Positions 1 through 9,946 of a stretch of 64,000 nt of DNA are shown piece after piece (the stretch's first letter is position 1; every line of letters starts with the position of its first letter). A program made the position numbers and the translations under genes. The stretch spans positions 55,534 to 119,533 of the forward strand of contig NZ_JYII01000008.1 in the NCBI RefSeq assembly GCF_000948415.1, read 5' to 3'. The notes beneath the pieces are model-generated. The model was not told the origin of the DNA. It made no database searches and saw only the letters and a program-made list of their open reading frames with translations. The stretch comes from Thalassospira sp. HJ. Its GTDB lineage: Bacteria; Pseudomonadota; Alphaproteobacteria; Rhodospirillales; Thalassospiraceae.

Positions 1-155
1 TCGCGGATAAAACGAAAATCGACCTGAAAACCAGTGTGTTGGCACGTTTCAAAGGCACGCAATTCTGCCATGCAAGAATGGTGATCTTGGTCGAAACATG
101 GGATATTGCGCATTCCGCAATTGACAGCGCGTGGGGGCAATCCTATTCCAACATC

Positions 156-1832
156 ATGACAAACACGCTTGCCATTGCGATTGCCCAACTGAACCCGATT
201 GTCGGTGATGTCACCGGAAACCGGGACAAGGTTGTGGCTGCCTGGGAAACTGCGGCCGAGAAGGGCGCGGAGATTGTGCTGTATTCCGAACTGGTTCTGT
301 CGGGCTATCCGCCCGAAGATCTGGTGATGAAGCCGGCCTTCATGCGGCATCTGCATGATGCCGTTCAGTTTATCTGCGAGCATACGGCGAAGCGTGATAG
401 TGGTCCGGCCTTGCTGTTGACCACACCATGGGAAGTTGAAGGCACGCGTCATAATGCGGTCCTGCTGATTGATCAGGGCAAGATTGTTGATGTGCGCGCC
501 AAAAATGATCTGCCTAACTATGGCGTGTTTGATGAAAAGCGCGTCTTTGCCGCCGGCCCGATGCCAACCCCGATTTCGTTCAAGGGTGTCACGCTTGGGG
601 TTCCGATCTGCGAGGATGTCTGGACGCCGCATGTGGTTGCCCATCTGGCGGATGCCGGGGCGGAGATTTTCCTTGTGCCGAATGGCTCACCGTTTGAAGC
701 CGATAAAAGTGGGCTGCGCCGCAAGCTGATCGAAGATCGTGTGCGCGAAAGCCATGTGCCGATGATCTATTGCAACGAAGTCGGCGGTCAGGATGAGCTG
801 GTCTTTGACGGCGGATCATTTGGCCTGAATGGCGATGGATCGCTTGCCGTTGCCCTTCCGGCCTTTGCCGAGGACGTGGTGGTAACCACATGGCAGAAGG
901 CTGATAACGGTAAATGGCGTTGTGGCGATGGTGCGCCAAAGGCGGAATATCCCAACGGGCTTGATGCGATTTATCAGGCGCTGGTTCTGGGCCTGCGGGA
1001 TTATGTCAACAAGAACGGGTTCCCCGGTGTCGTGATCGGCATGTCGGGGGGGATCGATAGCGCGCTTTCGGCTGCTGTTGCGGTTGATGCGCTGGGTGAG
1101 GCGCGCGTGCGTCTGGTGATGATGCCATCGCCTTATACCTCGGCCGAGAGCCTTGAGGATGCGGAGCTGTGCGCAGGTATGCTCAAGACCGGGATTGAAA
1201 GTATCAATATCGGTCCGGCCATGGCCGCGTTCGAGCAGATGCTGGCCCCGGCTTTTGAGGGCCGTGATGCCGATATCACCGAAGAAAACATTCAGGCCCG
1301 TTCGCGCGGGATCATCCTGATGGGGCTTTCAAACAAGTTTGGCCACATGGTGCTGACCACGGGCAACAAGTCAGAAATGTCAGTCGGCTATGCCACGCTT
1401 TATGGTGACATGTGCGGTGGCTATTCGGTTTTGAAAGACCTTTATAAAACGACCGTGTTCAATTTGTGCCACTGGCGCAATGAACACAAACCGATGGGCG
1501 CGATGGGCCCGGATGGCATGGTGATCCCCGAACGGATCATTACCAAGCCGCCCTCTGCCGAACTTCGCCCGGATCAGAAAGACGAAGATAGTCTGCCGCC
1601 TTATGATGTTCTCGATGATATTCTTCATCAGATGATTGAAGGTGAGCGGTCTGTACGCGATATCGTTGATAGTGGTCATGACGAGGCAACAGTACGCCGG
1701 GTCTGGCGGTTGCTTGATCGGGCGGAATATAAACGCCGTCAGGCACCCCCGGGGGTCAAGATCACCCCGCGTGCCTTTGGCCGTGACCGTCGCTATCCGA
1801 TTACCAATGGCTTCACGAACCTTGTTACGTGA
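156..1832 (+). CDS. nadE: Glutamine-dependent NAD+ synthetase
   Basis: This enzyme makes NAD+ from nicotinic acid adenine dinucleotide, ATP and glutamine, the last step of NAD synthesis in the cytosol. The N-terminal half is a nitrilase-type glutaminase with the expected triad: Glu45 in YSELVLSGYPPEDL, Lys116 in KNDLPNYG and Cys152 in PICEDVW. The C-terminal half is the synthetase, with the PP-loop SGGIDSA near residue 297. At 558 residues it has the usual length of the two-domain form. The open frame runs 40 codons further upstream, but homology begins at MTNTLAIAIAQLNP, so that ATG is chosen. The stop sits just before gltX, which suggests co-transcription. Confidence 0.95.
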   Translation: MTNTLAIAIAQLNPIVGDVTGNRDKVVAAWETAAEKGAEIVLYSELVLSGYPPEDLVMKPAFMRHLHDAVQFICEHTAKRDSGPALLLTTPWEVEGTRHNAVLLIDQGKIVDVRAKNDLPNYGVFDEKRVFAAGPMPTPISFKGVTLGVPICEDVWTPHVVAHLADAGAEIFLVPNGSPFEADKSGLRRKLIEDRVRESHVPMIYCNEVGGQDELVFDGGSFGLNGDGSLAVALPAFAEDVVVTTWQKADNGKWRCGDGAPKAEYPNGLDAIYQALVLGLRDYVNKNGFPGVVIGMSGGIDSALSAAVAVDALGEARVRLVMMPSPYTSAESLEDAELCAGMLKTGIESINIGPAMAAFEQMLAPAFEGRDADITEENIQARSRGIILMGLSNKFGHMVLTTGNKSEMSVGYATLYGDMCGGYSVLKDLYKTTVFNLCHWRNEHKPMGAMGPDGMVIPERIITKPPSAELRPDQKDEDSLPPYDVLDDILHQMIEGERSVRDIVDSGHDEATVRRVWRLLDRAEYKRRQAPPGVKITPRAFGRDRRYPITNGFTNLVT

Positions 1833-1846
1833 TTGAAAAGTTTGAA

Positions 1847-3199
1847 ATGACAAAACCTGTTCTGCGATTTGCCCCCAGTCCGACCGGGCTTCTTCACGTC
1901 GGTAACGCCCGTGTAGCACTGATGAACTGGCTTTATGCCCGGAAATCAGGCGGGAAATTCATCCTGCGCTTTGACGATACCGATCCGGCGCGTTCCAAAG
2001 ACGAATATGTCGATGCGATCCGTGAAGACCTGACATGGCTTGGCATCGACTGGGATCAGGAAGAACGTCAAAGCCTGCGTCTGGACAAATATGACGCAGC
2101 AATTGCGGACCTGAAAAAGCGCGAAATGCTGTATCCGTGCTACGAGACCGAAGGTGAGCTGAACTGGAAGCGCAAGGCCGCCCGCCAGCGCCATCAGCCG
2201 TTCATCTATGACCGCAAGGCATTGACCCTTAGCGATGAAGAAATAGCCGCCCTTGAAGCCGAAGGCCGCAAGCCGCATTGGCGTTTCCTTCTGACCGACG
2301 GGTTGGTTGAGTGGGATGACCTGACGCGTGGTGTATGCTCGTTCGATACCGAACACGTGTCTGATCCGGTTCTGATCCGTGAAGACGGATCGCTGCTTTA
2401 TATGCTGGGATCAGTCGTTGATGATCTTGAGATGGGTGTTACCCACATCATCCGCGGTGAAGATCACGTGACCAATACCGTGTCGCAGATCCTGCTCTAT
2501 CTCGCGCTTGGCGGGAAACCGGGCGCGCTTGAATTTGCCCACATGCCACTTTTGGCTGGGCCGGGTGGTTCGCAGCTTTCAAAACGTCTGGGCAGTCTTT
2601 CGCTCCGCGAGCTGCGCAATGACGGGTTTGAGGTCGAGGCACTTGTCGGTCTTTTGACCGGCCTTGGCGCATCGGACAAGATCGAGCCAGCGAACCTTTC
2701 GCAGGTGCTTGAGAAGTTCGATCTTGATCATTATGGCCGCTCCACGCCTAAATTTGATCCGGCGGAACTGGCAAGCCTCAATGAAAAAGTCATTCACGAC
2801 ATGTCGTTTGAGGCGGCCAAGCCGAAGCTTGAAGCTGCAGGCATGGCGGATGCCGACGAGATGTTCTGGAATGCGGTGCGTGGCAATTGCTGGCGCGTGG
2901 CCGAGGCACTGGAATGGTGGGATGTAATCCACAAAAATGTCATTCCGGAAATCGATGCAGAAGATGCCGAGTTCCTCAAACAGGCGGCAAGCATGCTGCC
3001 TGAAGGCGAGCTTGATGGTACGAGCTGGAAAACCTGGACCACAGCGCTCAAGGATGAAACCGGGCGCAAGGGCAAGCAGCTTTTCATGCCGCTTCGCAAG
3101 GCGCTGACAGCGCGCGAACACGGTCCGGAAATGTCGACGATGCTGGTTCTGATCGGGGCTGAAAAGGCGCGCGAACGGTTGTGTGGGAAGGCGGTCTAA
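1847..3199 (+). CDS. gltX: Glutamate--tRNA ligase
   Basis: This class I aminoacyl-tRNA synthetase charges tRNA with glutamate. The sequence opens with RFAPSPTGLLHVGNAR, which carries the HIGH-type signature (HVGN, residues 17-20). The KMSKS-type loop is seen as QLSKR near residue 245, and the C-terminal anticodon-binding region follows. The length, 450 residues, is normal. A GTG six codons upstream overlaps the nadE stop, but the ATG gives the conserved N-terminus directly. Many alphaproteobacteria carry two GltX enzymes, one of which may charge tRNA-Gln; the sequence alone does not tell me which type this is. Confidence 0.94.
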   Translation: MTKPVLRFAPSPTGLLHVGNARVALMNWLYARKSGGKFILRFDDTDPARSKDEYVDAIREDLTWLGIDWDQEERQSLRLDKYDAAIADLKKREMLYPCYETEGELNWKRKAARQRHQPFIYDRKALTLSDEEIAALEAEGRKPHWRFLLTDGLVEWDDLTRGVCSFDTEHVSDPVLIREDGSLLYMLGSVVDDLEMGVTHIIRGEDHVTNTVSQILLYLALGGKPGALEFAHMPLLAGPGGSQLSKRLGSLSLRELRNDGFEVEALVGLLTGLGASDKIEPANLSQVLEKFDLDHYGRSTPKFDPAELASLNEKVIHDMSFEAAKPKLEAAGMADADEMFWNAVRGNCWRVAEALEWWDVIHKNVIPEIDAEDAEFLKQAASMLPEGELDGTSWKTWTTALKDETGRKGKQLFMPLRKALTAREHGPEMSTMLVLIGAEKARERLCGKAV

Positions 3200-3266
3200 G
3201 CATCTGCTTTGATCGCCGGAAAATGTACGCATTTGACCCGATACCACAGCCAAACGGACGTTTGAA

Positions 3267-4643
3267 ATGACCAAGACCATTCGTATTTTTGACACGCTGA
3301 CCCGCGAAAAGCAGGTGTTTGAGCCGATCGATCCCGATCACGTGCGCCTCTATGTCTGCGGCCCGACGGTCTATGACTATGCCCATGTCGGCAATGCGCG
3401 GCCCGTGGTGGTGTTTGATACGCTGGTACGCGTGTTGCGCCATATCTATCCGAAAGTGACCTACGTTCGGAACGTCACGGATGTTGATGACAAGATCAAC
3501 GCGCGCGCCAAGGAAAGTGGTGAGCCGATCTCGGAAATCACCAAGCGCACGCATCAGGCCTATCTCGATGATATGGGCGCGCTTAATGCCGCCAAGCCCG
3601 ATATCGAGCCGCGCGCGACCGAACATATCGCCGAGATGATCGCCATGTGCGAAAGCCTGATCGAACAGGGCTTTGCCTATGCCGCCGAAGGACACGTGCT
3701 GTTTTCGGTCGAGAAGTTCGATGAGTATGGCAAACTGTCGCGCCGTGACCGCAAGGAAATGATTGCGGGTGCACGTGTTGAAGTCGCGCCCTATAAAAAG
3801 GACCCGGCCGATTTCGTTCTGTGGAAACCGTCAAGCGATGACATTCCGGGATGGGATAGCCCGTGGGGCCGGGGCCGCCCGGGCTGGCATATTGAATGCT
3901 CTGCCATGTCGACGCGTTATCTCGGTGAAAACTTTGACATCCATGGCGGTGGTTCGGATCTGGTGTTCCCGCACCATGAAAATGAACTGGCGCAAAGCTG
4001 CTGCGCCAATAAGGGTTCAAGCTACGCCAAATACTGGATGCATAACGGCCATCTGATGGTCGAAGGCGAAAAGATGTCCAAGTCGCTTGGCAATTTCGTC
4101 ACCGTGCATGAGCTTTTGGAAAAATGGCCGGGTGAAGCGATCCGTCTGGCGATGATGGGAACCCATTATCATCAGCCGATCAACTGGACGGAAGAAAACC
4201 TGCGTCAGGCCAAAGAGGCACTTGATCGTTTCTACACGGCGCTTCGTCAGAGTGCAGATGTCACGCCCGAAGCCATGCCGGTGCCGCGTGCGGTGCTCGA
4301 TGCGCTGTGTGACGACCTTAATACGCCGCTTGCGATTTCGGAATTCCACAACCTTGTGACCAAATTCAACAAGGCGGAAAAGAAATTCGAACGCGCGGAA
4401 GCCAAGGGTGAAATCCTCGCTGCGGCCAAGCTTCTTGGCATTCTGGAATGCGATCCGGAAGCCTGGTTTACCGGGTCGGCAGATGAAGACGAGGCCGCCG
4501 AAATCGAAGGCCTGATCGCCCAGCGTGCGGACGCCAAGAAGAACAAGGATTTCGCAACAGCCGATAAGATCCGTGATGACCTTCTGGCACGCGGTATCAT
4601 CCTTGAAGACTTCAAGGAAGGTACCAGCTGGAAGCGTGTCTAA
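3267..4643 (+). CDS. cysS: Cysteine--tRNA ligase
   Basis: This class I synthetase charges tRNA-Cys in the cytosol. The N-terminus [17 protein letters not shown] contains the zinc-ligand Cys31 and the HIGH-type motif HVGN (residues 40-43). WHIECSAMS and the HHENELAQS segment supply the other expected zinc ligands, and EKMSKSLGN is the KMSKS loop. It has 458 residues, typical of the family. The gene follows gltX after 67 bases and is closed by a strong terminator, so nadE-gltX-cysS may form one transcription unit. Confidence 0.96.
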   Translation: MTKTIRIFDTLTREKQVFEPIDPDHVRLYVCGPTVYDYAHVGNARPVVVFDTLVRVLRHIYPKVTYVRNVTDVDDKINARAKESGEPISEITKRTHQAYLDDMGALNAAKPDIEPRATEHIAEMIAMCESLIEQGFAYAAEGHVLFSVEKFDEYGKLSRRDRKEMIAGARVEVAPYKKDPADFVLWKPSSDDIPGWDSPWGRGRPGWHIECSAMSTRYLGENFDIHGGGSDLVFPHHENELAQSCCANKGSSYAKYWMHNGHLMVEGEKMSKSLGNFVTVHELLEKWPGEAIRLAMMGTHYHQPINWTEENLRQAKEALDRFYTALRQSADVTPEAMPVPRAVLDALCDDLNTPLAISEFHNLVTKFNKAEKKFERAEAKGEILAAAKLLGILECDPEAWFTGSADEDEAAEIEGLIAQRADAKKNKDFATADKIRDDLLARGIILEDFKEGTSWKRV

Positions 4644-4664
4644 GACACGTTGAAATCTTTCCGG

Positions 4665-4703
4665 AAAGGGACTGCAGGCCAGATGCTTGCAGTCCCTTTT
4701 TTT
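4665..4703 (+). terminator. Rho-independent terminator after cysS
   Basis: A perfect 12-bp stem (AAAGGGACTGCA paired with TGCAGTCCCTTT) with a 10-base loop is followed by a run of T. It begins about 20 bases after the cysS stop. Confidence 0.9.
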
Positions 4704-4824
4704 GTTCCGGGGCGGGGCAATTTACGTATCAGTACCAAAAGTTGCAGACGGGCAGATTTTTGCCCAAATCTTGATGGATCATGTGTGCAGATTGGTCCGA
4801 AGCAACGAAAAGGTGCTGTAAGCC

Positions 4825-5793
4825 ATGTCTGAACTTGACCGCCGCAGGTTTTTGAAAGCGTCAGCGTCGTTTGGCGCACTGGGCGCAATTGGTGCTGTGG
4901 GCGCAACCGGCCTGATGGCATCGGGTATGCCTGCCCGCGCGCAGGGTGCCAAAGACGCGGCCTTACCCGAAGTACTGCAAAAGCAGATCCCGTCAACTGG
5001 CGAGGCCATTCCCGCTGTCGGGTTGGGCAGCTGGATCACGTTCAATGTCGGTAATGACATGGAATTGCGCGATCAGTGTGCGGATGTGATGTCGGCCTTT
5101 TTCAAGGCGGGCGGGCGCATGATTGACAGTTCACCTATGTATGGTTCCGCGCAGGATGTGATTGGCTATGGCCTTGATGCGCTGGGCGCGCACGACAAGG
5201 TGTTCTCGACCGACAAGGTCTGGACATCGGGCGACGGGGCGGATCAGATCGCCGAAACCTCAGATCGCTGGAAGGTCGAGCAGTTTGATCTTTTGCAGGT
5301 TCATAATCTGCTGGGCATCAATGACAATTTACCCCTTCTGTTTCGCATGAAGGATGCCGGGCAGTTGCGCTATGTCGGTGTGACGACGTCACATGGGCGA
5401 CGGACCGATGACCTAATGGCTGTGATGAAGAATGAACGGCTTGATTTCGTGCAGGTGACCTATAACCCGGTTGATCGCAAGGTTGAGGAATATCTACTGC
5501 CGATGGCCTATGATCGCGGGATTGCGGTCATTGTTAATCGGCCGTTTCGCGGGGGGAGCCTGACGGAGCGCCTTGAAGGGCAACCCTTGCCGGAATTTGC
5601 CCGCGAGCTTGAAGTCAAAAGCTGGGCGCAGCTGATTTTGAAATATCTGATCGCCCATCCGGCAGTGACCTGCCCGATCCCGGCCACGACCAAACCGGCC
5701 CATGCGGCGGAAAACATGGCAGCAGCAACCGGGCCGTTGCCCGATGATAAAATGCGCGAACAGATCGCAGCCGTGATCGGCGTTCTGGTGTGA
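4825..5793 (+). CDS. Tat-exported aldo/keto reductase
   Basis: The protein looks like a periplasmic oxidoreductase of the aldo/keto reductase superfamily. The N-terminus DRRRFLKASASFG is a twin-arginine signal, followed by an Ala/Gly-rich hydrophobic stretch and a likely cleavage after PARAQ (around residue 40). The mature part keeps the family tetrad: Asp101 and Tyr106 in MIDSSPMYG, Lys131 in STDKVW and His160 in LLQVHN. At 322 residues including the signal it is near the usual size. The substrate cannot be inferred. Export by Tat suggests that the NADP(H) cofactor is bound before transport. Confidence 0.85.
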   Translation: MSELDRRRFLKASASFGALGAIGAVGATGLMASGMPARAQGAKDAALPEVLQKQIPSTGEAIPAVGLGSWITFNVGNDMELRDQCADVMSAFFKAGGRMIDSSPMYGSAQDVIGYGLDALGAHDKVFSTDKVWTSGDGADQIAETSDRWKVEQFDLLQVHNLLGINDNLPLLFRMKDAGQLRYVGVTTSHGRRTDDLMAVMKNERLDFVQVTYNPVDRKVEEYLLPMAYDRGIAVIVNRPFRGGSLTERLEGQPLPEFARELEVKSWAQLILKYLIAHPAVTCPIPATTKPAHAAENMAAATGPLPDDKMREQIAAVIGVLV

Positions 5794-5818
5794 GCAATGC
5801 AAATGCGGGGCAACCAGC

Positions 5819-6535
5819 ATGAGTGAATGGTGGGATTACGGACTGGCGGACTTGTTGCTGTTTTCGCCGCGTGTCTATTACCGGCTGTTTGAAACCATGA
5901 ACAGCACCTGGTGGCTGGTGGTTGCCAGTGCGGTTGTTGCCGGCCTGATCGCATCGGGCCTGGCACTGCGGCACGGGTTTCGCGGCAACCGGGTTATTCT
6001 GGTGCTGTTGGCGCTGGTTTGGGCGTGGTGTGGGTATGGTTTCCTTTGGCAATATTATCAGCCGATCAACTGGGCTATTCCCTATCTGTTGCCGGGCTTT
6101 GGCCTTCAGGTTGTTTTGTTTGCCATCTTTGCGGCACGGCCATTGCCGCTGCGCTTTGGTTGGCGCGGCGATCTTTCCAGTTATGTCGGGCTGACACTGG
6201 TGGCCTTTGCCCTGATTGCTTATCCGTTTATCGGATTGATCGAAGGGCGCGATTTGCTGCAGGCGGAACTGTTTGGCAGCGCGGCCGATCCGACCGCACT
6301 TGGCTCCCTGGGGTTTGTGTTGCTGTCGCGCGGGACGTGGCGCTGGGTTCTTTTGCCAGTGCCTTTGATCTGGTGCGTGATTTCAGCCGGAACACTTTGG
6401 GTGATGGATCAGCAGGTTGCGATAGTGATGCTGGCGGCTGTCTGGATCACGGTTTTCTGCGGCTGGCTTGATCTTAAAAACGGGGTGACCACCAAGCGCC
6501 TGACAGAGGCGGAAATCAGAGACCCGGCGGCCTAG
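5819..6535 (+). CDS. Polytopic membrane protein, possibly DUF6064-like
   Basis: The 238-residue protein has about six hydrophobic segments and begins MSEWWDYGLADLLLFSPRVYY, a short amphipathic N-terminus rich in aromatic residues. The layout resembles what I recall of the DUF6064 membrane family, but I could not check this. It starts 26 bases after the aldo/keto reductase stop and probably shares its transcript. No catalytic motif is visible and no function is proposed. A hairpin typical of a terminator follows. Confidence 0.7.
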   Translation: MSEWWDYGLADLLLFSPRVYYRLFETMNSTWWLVVASAVVAGLIASGLALRHGFRGNRVILVLLALVWAWCGYGFLWQYYQPINWAIPYLLPGFGLQVVLFAIFAARPLPLRFGWRGDLSSYVGLTLVAFALIAYPFIGLIEGRDLLQAELFGSAADPTALGSLGFVLLSRGTWRWVLLPVPLIWCVISAGTLWVMDQQVAIVMLAAVWITVFCGWLDLKNGVTTKRLTEAEIRDPAA

Positions 6536-6570
6536 GCCAAAAAATTCCCTTCATGGACAAAAAAGTCTGG

Positions 6571-6605
6571 AAACCACCGTCAATCGGTGGTTTCGTACTT
6601 TTTGC
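6571..6605 (+). terminator. Probable terminator after the membrane-protein gene
   Basis: A perfect 9-bp stem (AAACCACCG with CGGTGGTTT) and a 5-base loop are followed by CGTAC and then five T. The T-run is offset by five bases, so termination may be weaker than usual. Confidence 0.65.
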
Positions 6606-6708
6606 TGAAACAAGTCGTTTGTCTGAACCAATCCTGCATCAGGCCAAGACGCAGTGAGCACAGACAAGAATGACTTTTCGGTAATCCCCAAGCGTGAAAG
6701 GGCGAGCC

Positions 6709-8055
6709 ATGATCCAGGTTTTAACCAGTGTCTGGGCACTTCTTATTGGTGTTGTCCTGATCATGCTGGGCAATGGCATGCATTTCACGCTGATTGGTCT
6801 GCGCGGCGGCATCGAAGGTTTTTCCTCGGCCGAGCTTGCGATTGTGACATCGGGGTATTTTGCGGGCTTCCTGTCCGGGGCGCGTCTGACGCCACGCATG
6901 ATCAAGCGTGTTGGCCATGTCCGGGTTTTTGCCGCCCTTGGCAGCTTTACCTCCGCCGGGTTAATTGCCTTTCCGCTGATTGCCGAGCCTTGGGCCTGGA
7001 CGGCTTTGCGCGTGATCCTGGGCTTTTGCATGTCGGGCATTTATGTCACGGCAGAAAGCTGGCTGAATGATTCTTCGACCAACGAAACCCGTGGCAAGGT
7101 CCTGTCGGCCTATATGATTGCCCAGACGCTTGGCATTATTGGTGCGCAGGGTCTTTTGACCCTGGGGGATGCGGGGACCTCGGCACTGTTTATTGTCGCT
7201 TCCATCCTGGTTTCAATCTCCTTTGCACCGATCCTGCTGTCGGCATCTTCCGTGCCGGTGACCGAAGCCGCCCGTCCTATGGGGCTTAAGGAGCTGTTTT
7301 CGGGATCGCCGCTGAGTACTGTGGGGATCTTCCTGCTGGGCTGTGTCTATGCCACCCAGACCGGTATGGCGGCGGTTTATGGCACCCAGATCGAAATGAC
7401 GACGGTACAGATCGCGACCTTTGTTGCGATGCTGTTTGCTGGCGCCTTGGTGTTTCAGTTCCCGATTGGCTGGCTTTCAGATCGCATGGATCGCCGCAAA
7501 TTGATTTTTGGTGCCTCGATGGTGGCGATGGCGGCCTGTACGCTGGGCTGGATATCGGGCAACAACCTGATGTTTATGATGTCGGCGGCCTTTGTCGCGG
7601 GCGGCATGACCACCCCGCTTTATGCGCTGTTTCTGGCCTATACCAACGATTTCCTGCCGCTTGAAGATATGCCGGCTGCCTCAGGCGGTTTGGTGCTGAC
7701 CTTCGGGGTGGGCGCAATTTTGGGCCCGCTTATCGCTGGTTGGTCGATGGAGCATCTTGGTGCGCAATCGTTCTGGCTGGTGCTGGCGATGACATTTGCC
7801 GTGATTGCGGTTTATGCGCTTTATCGGATGACACGCCGTGAAGCCCTGCCGGTTGAAGAAACCGAAAGCTATGTCAGCGTCCTGCCGACGGCATCACCGA
7901 TGGCAGTTGAAACCGCCGGTGTGTGGGCCGCCGAACAGGCTGAGGCAGAAGCCGAAGCAGCCGCGGAAGAAGCCGCCGCCGAGGAAGCTGCAGCTGAAGA
8001 AACTGCAGCCGAGGCAGAGGGCGATACCACCAAGGATGAAACACCCAAAGCCTAG
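6709..8055 (+). CDS. MFS transporter, YcaD-like
   Basis: This 448-residue member of the major facilitator superfamily has twelve predicted membrane segments. It matches the YcaD-type subgroup in its N-terminal stretch (GLRGGIEGF, then SGYFAGFLSGARL) and in WLSDRMDRRK between helices 8 and 9. The ATG is chosen because GAAAGGG lies at the right distance; a GTG five codons upstream is less likely. The last ~50 residues are a soluble Ala/Glu-rich tail (repeated EEAAAEE) that the family normally lacks. Substrate unknown. It runs convergently with the LysE-type gene. Confidence 0.85.
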   Translation: MIQVLTSVWALLIGVVLIMLGNGMHFTLIGLRGGIEGFSSAELAIVTSGYFAGFLSGARLTPRMIKRVGHVRVFAALGSFTSAGLIAFPLIAEPWAWTALRVILGFCMSGIYVTAESWLNDSSTNETRGKVLSAYMIAQTLGIIGAQGLLTLGDAGTSALFIVASILVSISFAPILLSASSVPVTEAARPMGLKELFSGSPLSTVGIFLLGCVYATQTGMAAVYGTQIEMTTVQIATFVAMLFAGALVFQFPIGWLSDRMDRRKLIFGASMVAMAACTLGWISGNNLMFMMSAAFVAGGMTTPLYALFLAYTNDFLPLEDMPAASGGLVLTFGVGAILGPLIAGWSMEHLGAQSFWLVLAMTFAVIAVYALYRMTRREALPVEETESYVSVLPTASPMAVETAGVWAAEQAEAEAEAAAEEAAAEEAAAEETAAEAEGDTTKDETPKA

Positions 8056-8069
8056 GTCAGTTGGCGGGC

Positions 8070-8726
8070 TCAGCGGTTAAACAGCAAACGCAGCCCGACA
8101 GCGGCAAAGAACACACCAAGCAAGCCATTGATCCAGCTTGCCGCCCGGCGATAGATCGAAATGGCCGGTGCGGTGGAAAACGCGGTTGCATAAAGCAAAT
8201 GCGTGCTGGTCGAAATCAGCCCGCAGCCAATGACAATTGCAGCCCCGACCCAAAGCGGAGCACCTTCCTGAAACCCGATGGAAATAATGGCGATCCAGGT
8301 CAGGATGGCCTTCGGGTTGGTCAGGTGCAGGCCAAGACCGCGAAAGTAATAGCCACGTCCCGAGATTTGCCGGGGATCAACGGCGTTCTGGACATCTGCA
8401 CTGTTCGGGGCCTTGCGAAAGGCAGTGCGAAACGCGCGGTAAGACATCCACAGCAAATAAAGCCCGCCAAAAATCCGGATGGCGGTCATGGCATCGGCGT
8501 AGGTCGCCAACACAGCCGACAAGCCAGTTAGGGTCAGAAGACCGATTGAGAACGATCCGGTTCCAATGCCAAGGGCAAAATGCTGTCCGGCACGGCGGCC
8601 CTGATCAAGGGAAACGCCCATCAAACCCAAAAGGGCGGGGCCGGGGCTAATGAGCCCGACAAGCAAGGCAGCATAAGACAGCAATATTCCGGGCAGATAC
8701 TGCCCGATTTCGGTGAAACTGATCAT
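8070..8726 (-). CDS. LysE/RhtB family exporter
   Basis: This is a 218-residue inner-membrane protein of the LysE superfamily, which exports amino acids or related small molecules. The conserved N-terminal signature LISPGPALLGLMGVSLDQGRR is clear, and six hydrophobic segments can be counted. A ribosome-binding sequence (AAGGAA) sits 8 bases before the ATG. The gene stands alone, ending 14 bases from the convergent MFS gene with no obvious terminator between them. The substrate cannot be read from sequence. Confidence 0.88.
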   Translation of the reverse strand: MISFTEIGQYLPGILLSYAALLVGLISPGPALLGLMGVSLDQGRRAGQHFALGIGTGSFSIGLLTLTGLSAVLATYADAMTAIRIFGGLYLLWMSYRAFRTAFRKAPNSADVQNAVDPRQISGRGYYFRGLGLHLTNPKAILTWIAIISIGFQEGAPLWVGAAIVIGCGLISTSTHLLYATAFSTAPAISIYRRAASWINGLLGVFFAAVGLRLLFNR

Positions 8727-8792
8727 GGGGCGTTTCCTTTGGTGGTGGCAAAGTCAGCCTAGATCAGTGGTTGAATTCTGTCGAGCGGAACG

Positions 8793-8822
8793 AAAAAGCC
8801 CGATCCAAATGGACCGGGCTTT
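8793..8822 (-). terminator. Terminator after the DsbA-family gene
   Basis: On the minus strand an 8-bp stem (AAAGCCCG with CGGGCTTT) is followed by a T-run. It lies about 30 bases past the stop of the gene ending at 8850. Confidence 0.8.
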
Positions 8823-8849
8823 GATCGATTGTCTGGTGAGTGCCGATAA

Positions 8850-9545
8850 TCAGGCGTCGTTCTGGGCTTCGGCCAGGATTTCATCCCCCTGACGGGCGAT
8901 TTCCGAAAGGGCCTGTTCAAAGACCTCTGGCGGGTGGCCGCCGGAAATGGCGAATTTGCCATTCACGACATAGGTCGGCACCGAACTGATGCCGGCATCA
9001 CCAAATTCATCTTCTTCGGCCCGGACTTCCTTGGCGAATTCGTCGCTGGCGAGGATTTCGGCCGCGCGTTCCGGGGAAAGACCGACTTCCTCGGCCGCGC
9101 GTTTCAGGACACCGTGATCGGCGGTGTTGTCCCCGCCCTGGAAATAGGCAGCAAACAGGTTGAGTTTCAGCGCGGTCTGCTGACCGTATTCGCCTTCCTT
9201 GCCAGCCCAGTAAAGCAGGCGGTGCGCATCGAAGGTGTTATAGATGCGTGAATCCGAACTGAAATGGATCGGGAAGCCGACATTTTCACCCATCATGGTG
9301 ATGCGTGCGCGGTTATCGGCACTCTGGTCGGCGGTCAGGCCGTATTTTTCGTTGATATGCTCTGAGAGGTCCTGTCCTTCGGGCGGCATATCACGGTTCA
9401 GTTCAAACGGGTGCCAGCGCAGGGTGACGTCAATTTCACCGTCGAGACGGCTGATGGCATCTTCGAGGTTCTTGTAACCGATGATGCACCACGGACAGAC
9501 AACGTCCGAAACAATGTCGATCTGCATGGGAATGGCTTTAGTCAT
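8850..9545 (-). CDS. DsbA family oxidoreductase (FrnE-like)
   Basis: This 231-residue thioredoxin-fold protein carries the active-site CPWC (Cys17-Cys20) right after the first beta strand, followed by the alpha-helical insertion typical of FrnE/DsbA-like cytosolic disulfide oxidoreductases. VPTYVVNGKFAISGG near the C-terminus holds the cis-proline region. No signal peptide is present, so it is probably cytosolic. The open frame extends upstream, but the ATG at MTKAIPMQIDIVSD precedes the conserved strand. It could equally be called a 2-hydroxychromene-2-carboxylate isomerase-like protein, a family with the same fold. Confidence 0.85.
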   Translation of the reverse strand: MTKAIPMQIDIVSDVVCPWCIIGYKNLEDAISRLDGEIDVTLRWHPFELNRDMPPEGQDLSEHINEKYGLTADQSADNRARITMMGENVGFPIHFSSDSRIYNTFDAHRLLYWAGKEGEYGQQTALKLNLFAAYFQGGDNTADHGVLKRAAEEVGLSPERAAEILASDEFAKEVRAEEDEFGDAGISSVPTYVVNGKFAISGGHPPEVFEQALSEIARQGDEILAEAQNDA

Positions 9546-9697
9546 TGGATAGAATTGCCTTGGGTTATGTAACGTTACGCTACCCCAACACATAATCGAC
9601 ATGACGTCAAACACAAGGAAAAGACTGGCCTCTCGCGTCCCAAACGGTCCTTTTATCAGTTTTTTCTGATTTTTCCGGGGTGAGCCGGGCGTGTCGG

Positions 9698-9946
9698 TCA
9701 GTTCGATTGCCGACGGGCGTTATCGACCATGTATTCGGCAAAAGTTTCAAGGATCGGGCAAGACCATTCCGCACGGGTCAATTCACCGTCGCGTTCCCAA
9801 TCGCCGTACCAGCGTTCGTCAATATCGCGGAAAATGGTGTAGCGGGCGAAGCGATCCGATGCTGTCCAGCAATTCCGACCGGTACGTTCCCATGTCAGAC
9901 CGGCAAGCATCATGATGTCAACGCTGGTGGTGGCGTCATTTACCAT
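9698..9946 (-). CDS. Small hypothetical protein
   Basis: An 82-residue frame rich in Trp and acidic residues, with WTASDRFARYTIFRDIDERW in the middle. GGGAAC sits before the ATG. I do not recognise the family. It has no signal peptide or membrane segment. It is supported mainly by its normal amino-acid composition and by the lack of any better frame over this stretch. Confidence 0.5.
   Translation of the reverse strand: MVNDATTSVDIMMLAGLTWERTGRNCWTASDRFARYTIFRDIDERWYGDWERDGELTRAEWSCPILETFAEYMVDNARRQSN

Noticed and set aside
36..155. Upstream extension of nadE
   Set aside because: The 40 extra residues have no resemblance to the family and the conserved fold begins at the ATG at 156.
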